DNA of 64,000 bases. It comes from Lysinibacillus antri. Its GTDB lineage: Bacteria > Bacillota > Bacilli > Bacillales_A > Planococcaceae. Shown in pieces: positions 30,030 through 39,622 of the stretch. The position numbers and the translations under genes are program-made. Below the pieces are notes generated by a model, which was not told the origin of the DNA, searched no databases, and saw only the letters and a program-made list of their open reading frames with translations. Position 1 is the first letter of the stretch, and the number at the start of each line of letters is the position of its first letter. The DNA lies in assembly GCF_003977595.1 (NCBI RefSeq), contig NZ_RYYR01000005.1, positions 118,334-182,333 on the forward strand, read 5' to 3'.

Positions 30030-31061
30030 TTACATGATTGACTTAAACGGATAGATTTCAGTTGATCCTAATTTTATGAAGATATACCAAAATTTCCATA
30101 ATAAATAAACAATTAAAACAATATTAATATAATATAATCTGCTATTTTTATTAATTTTCCAAACTAGCCCTACAAGAATTACTTCGACTATTGTAAAGTA
30201 ATAAGCAATACGATATGCGTTATTTCCACCAAAGTTCATTAAAAAAATAAGTATGAAGCCAATGCAATATATATTGATATACTTACTCATTCGGTCTTTT
30301 ATATCATGCGGAATTTTATTAGCTACAATGGCTGTTATTAATACGGGTAGATACATTACGAGAGGGAAAAGTGAATAATTACTTTGAAACTCATTTATAG
30401 CATAATTATACTTACCAAAATCTAAGTTAACTAGACTTAAAAAATATTGCTGTTTAATGACAAAAATCAATAGTAAACAGTAAATTATATATCTAAATTT
30501 TTTGTTAAATTTAGTAACTGAGCTAAAAATCATTAACACTAAACAAATTATTATTGAGGAATAGTGTATTAAAAATGCGCTTAAATTTAATAGTCCAAAT
30601 TTAAATTTTTTATTTTCAAAATAATAGACATAGGAAAAGAGGATAATAGACATTGCTGCTGATTGACGTATTAAATTATAAGAAAGTGTATAATAAAAGA
30701 GCATATATACAAACATAGCAATAAAAACATTAATATTTTTTCTTTCACGAAATATGATGAAAAATACAAAGGCATTGGTAATAAATGAATAAATAAACAA
30801 AAATACATTGAAATCTAAATTCAATAAATTGACTATATCTCGAATAAAAATAAACGAGATTTCAACATCTTTTATATGTCGATCATGGAATAAACTTAAA
30901 TAGTTAAAATAATCCGTTCCTGTTGCATATCGTATTGAAGCGATATATGAAGGTATAACTATTGCTGTTAGACCCAAAAAAATTTTAAGTGGCTTTTCTT
31001 TAAACTTTACTGCCAGTACTGTCAAACATGAGGTAACGATAGCTATCAGTACATAAAGCAT
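30030..31061 (-). CDS. EpsG/Wzy-type polysaccharide polymerase
   Basis: A 343-aa polytopic protein with about nine or ten predicted helices and an EpsG-like motif (RYATGTDYFNYLSLF) after the second helix. It also has SYNLIRQSAAMSIILFSYVY, the NLIRQ signature of EpsG/O-antigen polymerases. It should join repeat units on the outer face of the membrane. Polymerases diverge fast, so the assignment rests on topology, these motifs and the cluster context. Very A/T-rich. Confidence 0.82.
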   Translation of the reverse strand: MLYVLIAIVTSCLTVLAVKFKEKPLKIFLGLTAIVIPSYIASIRYATGTDYFNYLSLFHDRHIKDVEISFIFIRDIVNLLNLDFNVFLFIYSFITNAFVFFIIFRERKNINVFIAMFVYMLFYYTLSYNLIRQSAAMSIILFSYVYYFENKKFKFGLLNLSAFLIHYSSIIICLVLMIFSSVTKFNKKFRYIIYCLLLIFVIKQQYFLSLVNLDFGKYNYAINEFQSNYSLFPLVMYLPVLITAIVANKIPHDIKDRMSKYINIYCIGFILIFLMNFGGNNAYRIAYYFTIVEVILVGLVWKINKNSRLYYINIVLIVYLLWKFWYIFIKLGSTEIYPFKSIM

Positions 31062-31105
31062 TTAAGCTCTCCTTTAAATTTTTAAACTATCTTCACATAT
31101 CATTT

Positions 31106-31903
31106 CTACATTTTAAATTTAAAATCGTGGTATTTTTTTAGTATTATTTTAGGTAATAAGCCAATTATTAATGGTCTATATGCATAAATTGAATATTTAA
31201 TTGGTATATTTAACCTCTTTCTCCAGTACTTTTTAAGTTGATACTCACAAATTCTATATTTATATTTCCGTTTTTGATAGGATTCCATTGCTTCGTAATA
31301 GTCAAGGTATACTTCTTTAAGATTCGTTCCTTTGTAGCCTTTTTCGTACAATTTGCACCATAAATCAAAATCTTCTGTTCTCTGAGTTCTAGCTCCTATT
31401 GTATATCCCCCAACCTGAACAATTGCTTCTTTTCGGATCATTACTGAAGGATGGACAAAAGTATTTCCAAGGTATATATCTAGTTTTGTTCTTTCCCCAG
31501 AACTTATTTCTTTTCCCCAAATTCCATTATCATCATAAAAATTTCGACTAGTTCCTACTATTGCATATTCTGGGTACTTATTTAAAAAAGAAACTTGTTT
31601 TTCAAATCTTTCTGGATGTGAAATGTCGTCATCATCCATTCTAGCTATATAATCGCCACTAGCTGCTTTTAAACAGTTATTTAAAGTTGCAGCCAATCCT
31701 AAATTTTTCGGATTTTTCATTAATTTGATTCGATCATCATTCTCTGCTATTTTCTTTATGATTTCTATACTATTGTCAGTTGAGCAATCATCACAAATTA
31801 TTAACTCAAAATCTTTGAACGACTGGTTAAGTATTGAATCAATAGCAGTTTTTAATTTTCTCGAACCATTATATACACCCATAATTACCGATAATTTCGG
31901 CAT
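31106..31903 (-). CDS. Family 2 glycosyltransferase
   Basis: A 265-aa GT-A enzyme. N-terminal LSVIMGVYNGSRKLKTAID, then CDDCSTDNSIEI and the metal site ARMDDDDISHPERF near residue 90. The short length and absence of a membrane anchor fit the EpsE/EpsJ type, adding one sugar. The ATG is fixed by GGGGCTCC five bases upstream. Confidence 0.9.
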   Translation of the reverse strand: MPKLSVIMGVYNGSRKLKTAIDSILNQSFKDFELIICDDCSTDNSIEIIKKIAENDDRIKLMKNPKNLGLAATLNNCLKAASGDYIARMDDDDISHPERFEKQVSFLNKYPEYAIVGTSRNFYDDNGIWGKEISSGERTKLDIYLGNTFVHPSVMIRKEAIVQVGGYTIGARTQRTEDFDLWCKLYEKGYKGTNLKEVYLDYYEAMESYQKRKYKYRICEYQLKKYWRKRLNIPIKYSIYAYRPLIIGLLPKIILKKYHDFKFKM

Positions 31904-31930
31904 TGAGAGGAGCCCCTTTTTTACTTTTTA

Positions 31931-33049
31931 TTAATCATTTCTTAAGACCGCTGTATATATTTCTTGCATTCTAGTAATGACGGTACTAAGATCAAATTTT
32001 TTAATAATCTCCTTATTTTGTGGAGATAAATCATGGAACTTTTCTTTATCCTTAATTAACAAATCAATATATTTTGCAACCTCGTCTGTATTAGTTGGAT
32101 TTATTAAAAAACCCCCTTTGTAACTGCTAACTAGGTCTTTATTCCCTCTAATATTGGAGCAAACAATTGGTAATCCAGCCGCCATAGCCTCCATTAAAGA
32201 TACGGGCAATCCTTCCCTTAAAGATGGAAATACAAAAATATCAGCAATAGTTAATATTTCAGGGATATCATTACGGTACCCTAATAGCTTCACATTGTCT
32301 TGTAACCCAAGATCCTTCGATAAAGAAAGTAAATTATTTTTTTGTTCACCATCTCCACAAATTACATAATAAATTTTAGGATTTTTTAGTTTATAAATTG
32401 CGTTAATTACCGTCCTGTGATTTTTATTAATATTTAGTTCTCCAACTGAGAGGATGACTATTGCATCCTCGGGTAGACCTAAATCTTTACGTTTTTGAAA
32501 TTTATCAATTTTTATATTAGAAAACTGCATTAAATCTAAACCTATCCCTGGAACATATTCTATTCTTTTAGATTTAAAGGTTTTTTTTGCCCTTTTGAAA
32601 TCTTCATTATTAATTGTAATTAGAACATCCGTAAACCTCGAAAGATAGCGCTCTATTGGATAATATAATAGCCAATTTCTATATGGGGCACCATTATAAA
32701 AATGAAAACCATGGGCAGTATAAATAATCCTAATATTTTCTAAATTTCTACATGCTAGTCTTACACATACTGAAGCAACTGGAGTGTGTGTATGTATAAT
32801 TTGATATCCTTCACGTTTAATAAGTTTTTTTAAATTCTTATATGCACGATAATTTTCTTTTGAAAGTGGCGAACGTTGAAAAGCTATAGGATTAACTTTA
32901 CAACCAAGTTTTATTAATAATGGATTAATTTCACTTACTATATTACAAGCTAAATCCACTTGATGACCTTGCTCTAATAGTAACTGAATATGTGGAATTA
33001 GGAATGAATTAATTGTATTAGAAATAGTAGTCACAAATAAAATTTTCAT
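31931..33049 (-). CDS. Family 4 glycosyltransferase (EpsD-like)
   Basis: A 372-aa GT-B enzyme resembling B. subtilis EpsD. N-terminal KILFVTTISNTINSFLIPH, YTAHGFHFYNGAP near residue 112, VGELNINKNHRTVI near 205, and FPSLREGLPVSLMEAMAAG near 275, which contains the EX7E catalytic motif. It probably adds the second sugar (often HexNAc) to the undecaprenyl-linked first sugar. Its position near the initiating transferase genes fits that, but the order of sugar addition is inferred. Confidence 0.9.
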   Translation of the reverse strand: MKILFVTTISNTINSFLIPHIQLLLEQGHQVDLACNIVSEINPLLIKLGCKVNPIAFQRSPLSKENYRAYKNLKKLIKREGYQIIHTHTPVASVCVRLACRNLENIRIIYTAHGFHFYNGAPYRNWLLYYPIERYLSRFTDVLITINNEDFKRAKKTFKSKRIEYVPGIGLDLMQFSNIKIDKFQKRKDLGLPEDAIVILSVGELNINKNHRTVINAIYKLKNPKIYYVICGDGEQKNNLLSLSKDLGLQDNVKLLGYRNDIPEILTIADIFVFPSLREGLPVSLMEAMAAGLPIVCSNIRGNKDLVSSYKGGFLINPTNTDEVAKYIDLLIKDKEKFHDLSPQNKEIIKKFDLSTVITRMQEIYTAVLRND

Positions 33050-33125
33050 TTTTTACATTGCTCCATTTCTAAAAGCAAGTTTTTAACCCTTCTTCTCCAT
33101 AAACTCTAAATTACCTTACTACTAT

Positions 33126-34088
33126 TTATATTCTCGATACTAAAACTTCATTGTATTTCATCATATAAATCCCTTCATCATATTGACCAATTTTATTCGA
33201 ATTTACTTTTCCCTTTAAATTATCTATGATTAACTTCGGAAAATTCACTCCGGATTCATAAGCATGAGGATAGCCGCCTCCAAAACGGGGATTGACTTCG
33301 GAAATATAATACTCCCCATCAATTTTAAAAATATCAATATCAATCATGCCTTTAAATCCGGCTACTTTTACAAAATCAGTAATCAGTTGAAATAATTTTT
33401 CGTCCTTTACCGATACCGATTTGTCTGTTTCGCCAGCTCTCATAGCGATCTTTTCCTTTGTAAAAATTGAAATTGGCTCTCCATTTATTAAATCTATATA
33501 GACATCTGCTCCAAATTCGATGCCATCCATATATTCTTGAATCATTAAATTTTGATGGTAATTAAATAGTAATTCCACTTCTTCTTTTGAATTAACTCTG
33601 TGAATATTGATACTCGCACTACCTGTGACTGGTTTTATAAACACGGGATATGTTATTTTTCCGTTTACAATATCTTGATAAAATAATTCTTTTTCCACAT
33701 AACTTTTTATTGTTTGAAAGCCATTATCCACAAGAAATCTATACATTTTGAATTTATTAAAACACATTTCAGTAACATCTGAATCTGATACGATTGGAAA
33801 TGTCCCAATACTTAAAAAGTGTTCCTTATGCTCAGCTATTAAACTTAGTTCCGTATCTATAAGGGAAAATAAAGCTTTTACATTGTATTCCTTGCAAATA
33901 GCAATAATATTGTCTAAATAATTAGCATCATCTATTCTCGGAACAATAAAGTGATGATCTGCCTCATAAAGCGCTGGAGCAAGGTTACTACAATCTGTTG
34001 CTAAAACTAAACCGACTCCATTTAATTCTTTTTTAAAATATTGAACAATTTTGTTCCTTGTTCCACAGCTAAGAATTAATATGTTCAT
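33126..34088 (-). CDS. ATP-grasp ligase beside the UDP-amino-sugar genes
   Basis: A 320-aa ATP-grasp protein, unrelated in detail to the tandem pair at 21.6-24.0 kb. N-terminal NILILSCGTRNKIVQYFK, ATP-binding YPVFIKPVTGSASINIHRV near residue 150, and the intact metal site ISEVNPRFGGGYPHA near residue 270. The ATG at 34088 follows GAGGTG by six bases, preferred to a GTG nine bases earlier. It is 16 bp downstream of a fold-III decarboxylase gene and three genes from EpsL-, EpsN- and EpsC-like enzymes. It occupies the role that the acetyltransferase EpsM fills in B. subtilis, so it may acylate the 4-amino group of UDP-QuiNAc4N; that is an inference. Confidence 0.85.
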   Translation of the reverse strand: MNILILSCGTRNKIVQYFKKELNGVGLVLATDCSNLAPALYEADHHFIVPRIDDANYLDNIIAICKEYNVKALFSLIDTELSLIAEHKEHFLSIGTFPIVSDSDVTEMCFNKFKMYRFLVDNGFQTIKSYVEKELFYQDIVNGKITYPVFIKPVTGSASINIHRVNSKEEVELLFNYHQNLMIQEYMDGIEFGADVYIDLINGEPISIFTKEKIAMRAGETDKSVSVKDEKLFQLITDFVKVAGFKGMIDIDIFKIDGEYYISEVNPRFGGGYPHAYESGVNFPKLIIDNLKGKVNSNKIGQYDEGIYMMKYNEVLVSRI

Positions 34089-34104
34089 CTGGGACACCTC
34101 ATTT

Positions 34105-35334
34105 TCACTTCGTATTTAATTCAATGAAATTGGATGCGGTCCATCGTTCTCGGACCTCTAATATCTCATTCTTTTTCTTAACATAAACAGTAGGAAAATA
34201 TTTAATAAACAAGGGAGATAAACACATCGTATAAGCACCCACTTTTTGATAAATTACTAAATCACCTACTTTTAACTGTGGTGAATCACGAAGTACAAAT
34301 AAGCGATCATCCTCCATACACGTAAACCCTGAAATTACTTGCTTGCTTACTTCTTTTACATTTAACGTATTTCGATATTTTATATGGAAAAGATAGTTTG
34401 ACTTTCTTTTAAACGGATCAAGATAAATTCTACTTCCATCAGTTGTAACAAAATAGTTCTCGAGCGTCTTTTTTACATCAATTACCTTTGTAACAAAACT
34501 AATAGCGGAAGAGACTAATGGTGTTCCAGGTTCAACTATTAATATAGTTTCATTCATACAAAATTCTTTATTTAACTCTTCTGATATAATTTTCATATAA
34601 TCTTTAAATTGCAGTTTATTTTTTAATCCACCATAAAAACCGCCTCCAACGTCTATATATTTTAATTGTAATGAATATTTTCTTTTAATTTCACATGCAA
34701 TTTTAGAAATAGTACGATAAACATTTAAACTTCTAGTCTTTGAACTACAATGTAAATGGAGGCCGGTTAATTTAACTTTTTTTAAGGAATTTAAGCAATC
34801 AATTGCTTTTTTTAATTCCCCATTTTCATAACAGAATCCAAATCTTCCGCCTTCATCACCCATGGATGATTCATTTGGACAGTATCTTTCTAGATCAAAA
34901 TTCACTCTAATTCCTACTTCATATTCGTCGGAATCAATGTAACCTAATTGATCCAATTCTTTTAACCAATTTAACTCTCGTTGCGATTCAATATTAACAA
35001 TGCAGCGGTTGTGAATCGCCTCATAAAACGTTTCTTTCGACTTTGGTGGACCATTATATATCAACCTACTTTTTTCATAACCTAATAATAAAGCTAATTG
35101 ATACTCATCATCTGAAACAACTTCAGCATATAAACCATTTTTCTTAAAATATTTTAATAGCCAAGGTAATGAATTCGTCTTAAAAGAATAACCGATTATA
35201 TAATTATCCCAATGTTTTTCAAGCGCACTTTTTAATTGTGATAGATTCGTTGATAGTTCTTCCTCTTCAATTAAGAAATAAGGTGTCTTTTTACAATCCA
35301 GAAACACACTTTCTTCATTAATTTTCCATTCCAT
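34105..35334 (-). CDS. Fold-III PLP decarboxylase-like protein (LysA/ornithine family)
   Basis: A 409-aa member of the alanine-racemase-fold decarboxylases. The PLP lysine is in GYSFKTNS near residue 50. Further motifs are GGRFGF near 165, LHLHCSS near 198 and DVGGGFYGG near 230. The phosphate-binding EPGR is EPGTP here. The active-site cysteine segment reads GFTCMEDD where CXSXD is usual, and VGAY is retained. The departures suggest a substrate other than meso-DAP. With the adjacent ATP-grasp gene it may supply or activate an amino-acid-derived acyl group or amine. Confidence 0.82.
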   Translation of the reverse strand: MEWKINEESVFLDCKKTPYFLIEEEELSTNLSQLKSALEKHWDNYIIGYSFKTNSLPWLLKYFKKNGLYAEVVSDDEYQLALLLGYEKSRLIYNGPPKSKETFYEAIHNRCIVNIESQRELNWLKELDQLGYIDSDEYEVGIRVNFDLERYCPNESSMGDEGGRFGFCYENGELKKAIDCLNSLKKVKLTGLHLHCSSKTRSLNVYRTISKIACEIKRKYSLQLKYIDVGGGFYGGLKNKLQFKDYMKIISEELNKEFCMNETILIVEPGTPLVSSAISFVTKVIDVKKTLENYFVTTDGSRIYLDPFKRKSNYLFHIKYRNTLNVKEVSKQVISGFTCMEDDRLFVLRDSPQLKVGDLVIYQKVGAYTMCLSPLFIKYFPTVYVKKKNEILEVRERWTASNFIELNTK

Positions 35335-35360
35335 TCCTTTCTTATTTTATTGGTGTAAGA

Positions 35361-36014
35361 TTAATCTTTTCTTCCTTCTAAATTTGTTCCCTTGAAGTCC
35401 TCCATAGGAACATCATCTAATTGATTAATACCCTCACGTAGAATAACCTTTCTAATGGTTAATAACAGGATTTTTAAATCATTAATAAAAGAAATATTAT
35501 CAACATACCTCACATCAAGTTCGAATTTTTCCTCCCAACTAATAGAGTTTCTCCCATTTATTTGAGCTAAGCCAGATAATCCTGGCCTCACTTCATGACG
35601 TCGTTTTTGTTGATCATTATAGAGAGGTAGATACCTTACTAATAACGGTCTTGGTCCAATTATTGACATATCTCCCTTAACTATATTTATTAACTCAGGT
35701 AATTCATCTAGACTGGTAGATCTTAAGAAACTACCAAACTTTGTTATTCTTAAGTCCTCTGAAAGCAAGTTTCCATTCTCATCTCGCTCATCCGTCATCG
35801 TCCGAAACTTATACAAAGTAAATATTTTTTCATTTAACCCAGGTCTTTTTTGTTTAAATATTACTGGACTTCCCAATTTGATTCTTACTAATAGCGAAAC
35901 GATTAAAAGGAGAGGAATAAACATTATTAAGGCTACTAAAGCTAAGAAAAAATCGAATGGTCTCTTAATATATCTTCTATAAATTCTACCTTTAGTTTGA
36001 TTCACTTTCGCCAC
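35361..36014 (-). CDS. EpsL-like initiating phosphoglycosyltransferase
   Basis: A 217-aa monotopic PGT that moves a phospho-sugar from a UDP-sugar to undecaprenyl phosphate. N-terminal basic stretch and re-entrant hydrophobic helix ([21 protein letters not shown]), then the catalytic Asp-Glu region [26 protein letters not shown], and [14 protein letters not shown]. Its size matches PglC/EpsL, which prefer UDP-di-N-acetylbacillosamine or a related sugar. The start (GTG) overlaps the end of the aminotransferase gene by 13 bp. Confidence 0.93.
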   Translation of the reverse strand: MAKVNQTKGRIYRRYIKRPFDFFLALVALIMFIPLLLIVSLLVRIKLGSPVIFKQKRPGLNEKIFTLYKFRTMTDERDENGNLLSEDLRITKFGSFLRSTSLDELPELINIVKGDMSIIGPRPLLVRYLPLYNDQQKRRHEVRPGLSGLAQINGRNSISWEEKFELDVRYVDNISFINDLKILLLTIRKVILREGINQLDDVPMEDFKGTNLEGRKD

Positions 36015-37171
36015 AGCCTTTTAATCGTATCTACAACTCTCCCTAGATCCTTATCTGTCATTTTTGTATCGGAAGGCAAGCATATCCCCTTCTTAAACAA
36101 CCGTTCAGATACATTGTTTCCTACATAGTCGTAGTTTTTATAGAATGGCTGCAGATGCATTGGCTTCCACACATGCCTTGCTTCAATATTTTCTTTTTCT
36201 AAAGCTTCGATTAAATCAAGTGGTTTTACCTTGCCATTCAAAGTGATACAACTTAACCAATAATTCGGCTCATTCCATTCATTGATGGGCATAAATTCAA
36301 TCCCATCAAGTCCTGCTAGTTCGCGTGTATAGTACCCAAAAATATATTTCTTTTGTTGTACCCGTTGATCTAACACTTTCAATTGCCCTCTACCTATCCC
36401 AGCAACGACATTACTCATTCGGTAATTAAACCCTAACTCGCTATGCTGATAGAACCTTGCTGGATCTTTGGATTGTGTTGACCAAAATTTAACTTTCGTA
36501 ATACGTTCTTCATTGTTTGAAACGAGCATACCACCACCAGAAGTAGTAATAATTTTATTGCCATTAAAAGAGAAAATGCCAAAATCACCAAAAGTCCCTG
36601 TATGTTTTCCTTTGTATAATGTGCCCAGACTTTCTGCAGCGTCCTCTATCAGTGAAACTTTATATTTGTCGCAGATTTCCATTATTCGATCTAGATTTGC
36701 TGATAAACCGTAAAGATGTACAACTAAAACGGCCTTTACGTTAGGGTATTTTCTAAATGCTTCTTCTAGCGCAAGTGGGCACATATTCCAAGTTTCCATA
36801 TCACTATCTATAAAAACGGGAATCGCATTTTGGTAGATGATTGGATTAGCTGTTGCTGAGAAAGTAAGTGATGGGCAAAAAACGATATCCCCCTTCTCAA
36901 CTCCTGCTGCTTTCAATGCCATATGAATACTAGCAGTGCCAGAAGAAAGTGCTGTAGCAGATTTTGTGCCAATTTTTAAGGCTACTGCTTTTTCAAATTC
37001 ATCCACATTTGGGCCCAATGGAGATAGCCAATTTGTATGAAAAGCCTCTTTTACATAATTCAATTCGTACCCTTCTTCACTCATATGTGGTGATGAAAGA
37101 TAGATTTTATTAGTAGGCTGGGAATTTAATTCAGCTTTTAACAAGTTTTTTTTTGAGAATGACAATTCCAT
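36002..37171 (-). CDS. EpsN/PglE-like UDP-4-amino-sugar aminotransferase
   Basis: A 389-aa DegT-family enzyme. The PLP lysine is in [14 protein letters not shown] near residue 206; IEDAAESLG and [12 protein letters not shown] lie upstream. The substrate-facing [20 protein letters not shown] matches EpsN/PglE enzymes, which convert UDP-2-acetamido-4-keto-2,4,6-trideoxyglucose to the 4-amino sugar. Placed between the EpsC-like dehydratase and the EpsL-like transferase, as expected for a bacillosamine-type branch. The ATG abuts its GAGGA site; a TTG six bases on is a possible true start. Confidence 0.92.
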   Translation of the reverse strand: MELSFSKKNLLKAELNSQPTNKIYLSSPHMSEEGYELNYVKEAFHTNWLSPLGPNVDEFEKAVALKIGTKSATALSSGTASIHMALKAAGVEKGDIVFCPSLTFSATANPIIYQNAIPVFIDSDMETWNMCPLALEEAFRKYPNVKAVLVVHLYGLSANLDRIMEICDKYKVSLIEDAAESLGTLYKGKHTGTFGDFGIFSFNGNKIITTSGGGMLVSNNEERITKVKFWSTQSKDPARFYQHSELGFNYRMSNVVAGIGRGQLKVLDQRVQQKKYIFGYYTRELAGLDGIEFMPINEWNEPNYWLSCITLNGKVKPLDLIEALEKENIEARHVWKPMHLQPFYKNYDYVGNNVSERLFKKGICLPSDTKMTDKDLGRVVDTIKRLWRK

Positions 37172-37189
37172 TCCTCTTTCTTTGTGAAT

Positions 37190-39022
37190 TTATACTATTG
37201 TCCTAGATTTGCAAATTTTACTTTCCCAATTTCCATTCGCAACATCAATAACTTTTGCCTTCAATTCATTCACTTCAAATTCTTCTAGTTCCTTAAGGAA
37301 AGTAAATAATTGGTTTTTGTCCATTGCATTCGCTTTACCGACATGAATTTTTGGATAAATATGTTGTTCCTGTAATTCTTCTTCGTTTAGTAATTCTTCG
37401 TACATTTTCTCGCCCGGACGGATACCAGAAAATTCAATGCCAATTTCCTCTTCTGTAAATCCGGAAAGTGAAATGAGGTTCTTAGCTAAATCAACAATCT
37501 TAATCGGCTCTCCCATATCGAGCACAAATACTTCTCCCCCCTTGGCAAGTGCTCCTGCTTGTATGACAAGTCTTGATGCTTCTGGAATCGTCATAAAGTA
37601 TCGCGTCATTTCAGGATGAGTTACGGTGACTGGTCCCCCCGCCTCAATCTGCGCTTTAAATCGAGGTACGACGCTTCCACGCGATCCGAGTACATTGCCA
37701 AATCGAACTGCGGCGAAGTTAGTATTACTATGAAGAGCCAAGTTTTGTATAATCATTTCGGCAATCCTTTTTGTTGAACCCATTACATTGGTTGGATTGA
37801 CCGCCTTATCACTTGAGACCATGACAAAGTTGGAAACACCATAATGATGGGCGGCTTCTGCAACATTTTTAGTTCCAAAGATGTTATTTTTCACAGCTTC
37901 TCTTGGATTAACCTCCATTAATGGGACATGTTTATGTGCTGCTGCATGATAGATTACATTAGGTTTATATTGGTCGATAATCTCAAAAATCCGATCCCTA
38001 TCCTGAATGTCTGCAATAATTGGGACAAAATGAATCCTTTTATTACTATGTTTCTCCAATAACTCCATATGAATTGTATAGATTGAGTTTTCGCCATGAC
38101 CTAATAGAATCAATTGTTTTGGCTTGAAATTTACTAATTGTCTACAAATTTCAGAACCAATTGATCCCCCTGCACCTGTTACGAGTATGACTTTGTCTAC
38201 TAATTTATTTGAAATGGCTTCCATATCCAGTTTGACTTCTTCACGACCGAGTAATTGCTCTATTTTTACTTCTTGAACATCATTTACAGAAACTTTCCCC
38301 ATAATCATATCTTCAATTCTAGGCATCGTTTTAATAACGGTATTTGTATTTAAGCACCGTTCATAAATTTTACGAAGGTCCAATTTCGAAAGGGAGGGGA
38401 TAGCTAAAATAATTTCATCTACTTTCATCTCTTCAACAATTCTCGGGATATCCTTCGTCGTTCCACAAACCTTAACATCCATCAACGTCAAGTTTTTCTT
38501 TTTCGGATTATCATCCACTACGCCTACAACTAAATATTCATTACTTTGGTACCTTTTAATGTTCCGAATAAGCATTGCTCCTGCCTCACCCGCACCAACG
38601 ATTAATAATTTTTTGAGCTCATGTTGTGGTTTAATCCTAAATTGGTAGTCATGAATTAACCGTAATGTAAACCTAGACCCTCCAATTAGGACTATATGTA
38701 GGAGCCAAGTGATCACCATTACACGAAAATAAATATCCCCTTTTATAAACCATTGCATTGCACTTGTAAAAATAATACAAATGGTAATAGAATAGCCAAT
38801 CACAAGCAATTCCTTTACCGATGCAACACTCCAAATTCGATTGTATAAATGACAAAAATGAGCCATGATATGATGGGTAATTAACAAAATACCTGAACTG
38901 ATTACGATTAATGAGTCATTAAAATGTAACGGATTCAATAAACCATGACTTATAAAAATTGCGCTAAGTACAATGATTGAATCAAGAATAAAAAAAATGG
39001 AATATCTTAACCTATGACTCAA
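37190..39022 (-). CDS. EpsC/CapD-type membrane UDP-GlcNAc 4,6-dehydratase
   Basis: A 610-aa protein with four N-terminal membrane helices in the first 125 residues, a CoA-binding-like Rossmann domain (LLIVGAGEAGAMLI near 145), then the SDR catalytic domain (LVTGAGGSIGSEICRQ near 285; VSSDKAVNPTNVMGSTKR near 400). It starts the pathway from UDP-GlcNAc to 2,4-diamino-2,4,6-trideoxy sugars. First gene of the polysaccharide operon; start TTG with GAGGTG upstream and a promoter candidate about 80 bp before it. Confidence 0.94.
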   Translation of the reverse strand: MSHRLRYSIFFILDSIIVLSAIFISHGLLNPLHFNDSLIVISSGILLITHHIMAHFCHLYNRIWSVASVKELLVIGYSITICIIFTSAMQWFIKGDIYFRVMVITWLLHIVLIGGSRFTLRLIHDYQFRIKPQHELKKLLIVGAGEAGAMLIRNIKRYQSNEYLVVGVVDDNPKKKNLTLMDVKVCGTTKDIPRIVEEMKVDEIILAIPSLSKLDLRKIYERCLNTNTVIKTMPRIEDMIMGKVSVNDVQEVKIEQLLGREEVKLDMEAISNKLVDKVILVTGAGGSIGSEICRQLVNFKPKQLILLGHGENSIYTIHMELLEKHSNKRIHFVPIIADIQDRDRIFEIIDQYKPNVIYHAAAHKHVPLMEVNPREAVKNNIFGTKNVAEAAHHYGVSNFVMVSSDKAVNPTNVMGSTKRIAEMIIQNLALHSNTNFAAVRFGNVLGSRGSVVPRFKAQIEAGGPVTVTHPEMTRYFMTIPEASRLVIQAGALAKGGEVFVLDMGEPIKIVDLAKNLISLSGFTEEEIGIEFSGIRPGEKMYEELLNEEELQEQHIYPKIHVGKANAMDKNQLFTFLKELEEFEVNELKAKVIDVANGNWESKICKSRTIV

Positions 39023-39560
39023 ACCATCACCTCTTTAATTGGGATGTTTCTTAACCTGGGAATGCCATTGTATTGCGCCAGTCACAGACTCTTATCTTAT
39101 AAACATGTACTCAGAGAAACTGCAAAGCATTGCTTATTTAAATGTGATCTATTGAAAATGATAAGCAAAATGAGATGGAGAGAAATTGAAGATTAAAAAC
39201 GTTTGGTATTTTGGGAAGTTAATTTATTGAAATGGGAGAATTTTATTCAATCTCGTTTGATATTTACTTAAAATTAATATATTATTCTTTGACTGCATTA
39301 GAACTAAAGACACAATTTATTACGTATGAAATTATTTATTTATATTACAAAAATAATTATTCTTCGTATAATAAAGAACTAAGTCCAATTACAGTAAATT
39401 ACAGTTTTTTAATACTTAAAACCAGTTTCCCTTAGGTGAATTTAGCTAACCTTTTAGAAAATCAATATCAGTATATTGCTTTGCTTTTAAAAAATATTAC
39501 TTCCAATTAGATAAAATTTAATTATAAAGTTATATTTAACACGGTCTACATAGTAAAAAA
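39023..39560. other. A/T-rich leader region upstream of the polysaccharide operon
   Basis: About 540 bp with no credible gene; the open frames are short, on the opposite strand and lack binding sites. Besides the promoter candidate at 39096-39125 it holds an 11-bp palindrome AAGCATTGCTT at 39125-39135, directly upstream of the -35 box, and a direct repeat of ATTACAG at 39389-39405. I see no JUMPstart/ops element. Confidence 0.5.
39096..39125 (-). promoter_or_regulatory. Sigma-A promoter candidate for the polysaccharide operon
   Basis: Minus-strand TTGCAG (39125-39120), an 18-bp spacer and TATAAG (39101-39096), about 75 bp before the TTG start of the EpsC-like gene. An 11-bp palindrome overlaps the upstream edge of the -35 box and could be an operator. 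Confidence 0.45.
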
Positions 39561-39613
39561 GAAGGTAATTAAAAAGAAAGTACGTGTTCACGTCTCCCTT
39601 TTTAATTACCTTC
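39561..39613. terminator. Strong terminator hairpin after the Eis-like gene
   Basis: A perfect 16-bp stem GAAGGTAATTAAAAAG / CTTTTTAATTACCTTC around a 21-base loop, with A-rich flank giving T residues on the minus strand. It begins 10 bp past the stop codon of the Eis-like gene and isolates the polysaccharide operon from upstream transcription. Confidence 0.8.
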
Positions 39614-39622
39614 ATACGCTGT

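Noticed and set aside
39373..39379. SinR-type box (GTTCTTT on the minus strand) upstream of the polysaccharide operon
   Set aside because: A single 7-mer expected by chance with fair probability in 600 bp, and SinR is not shown to exist in this organism.
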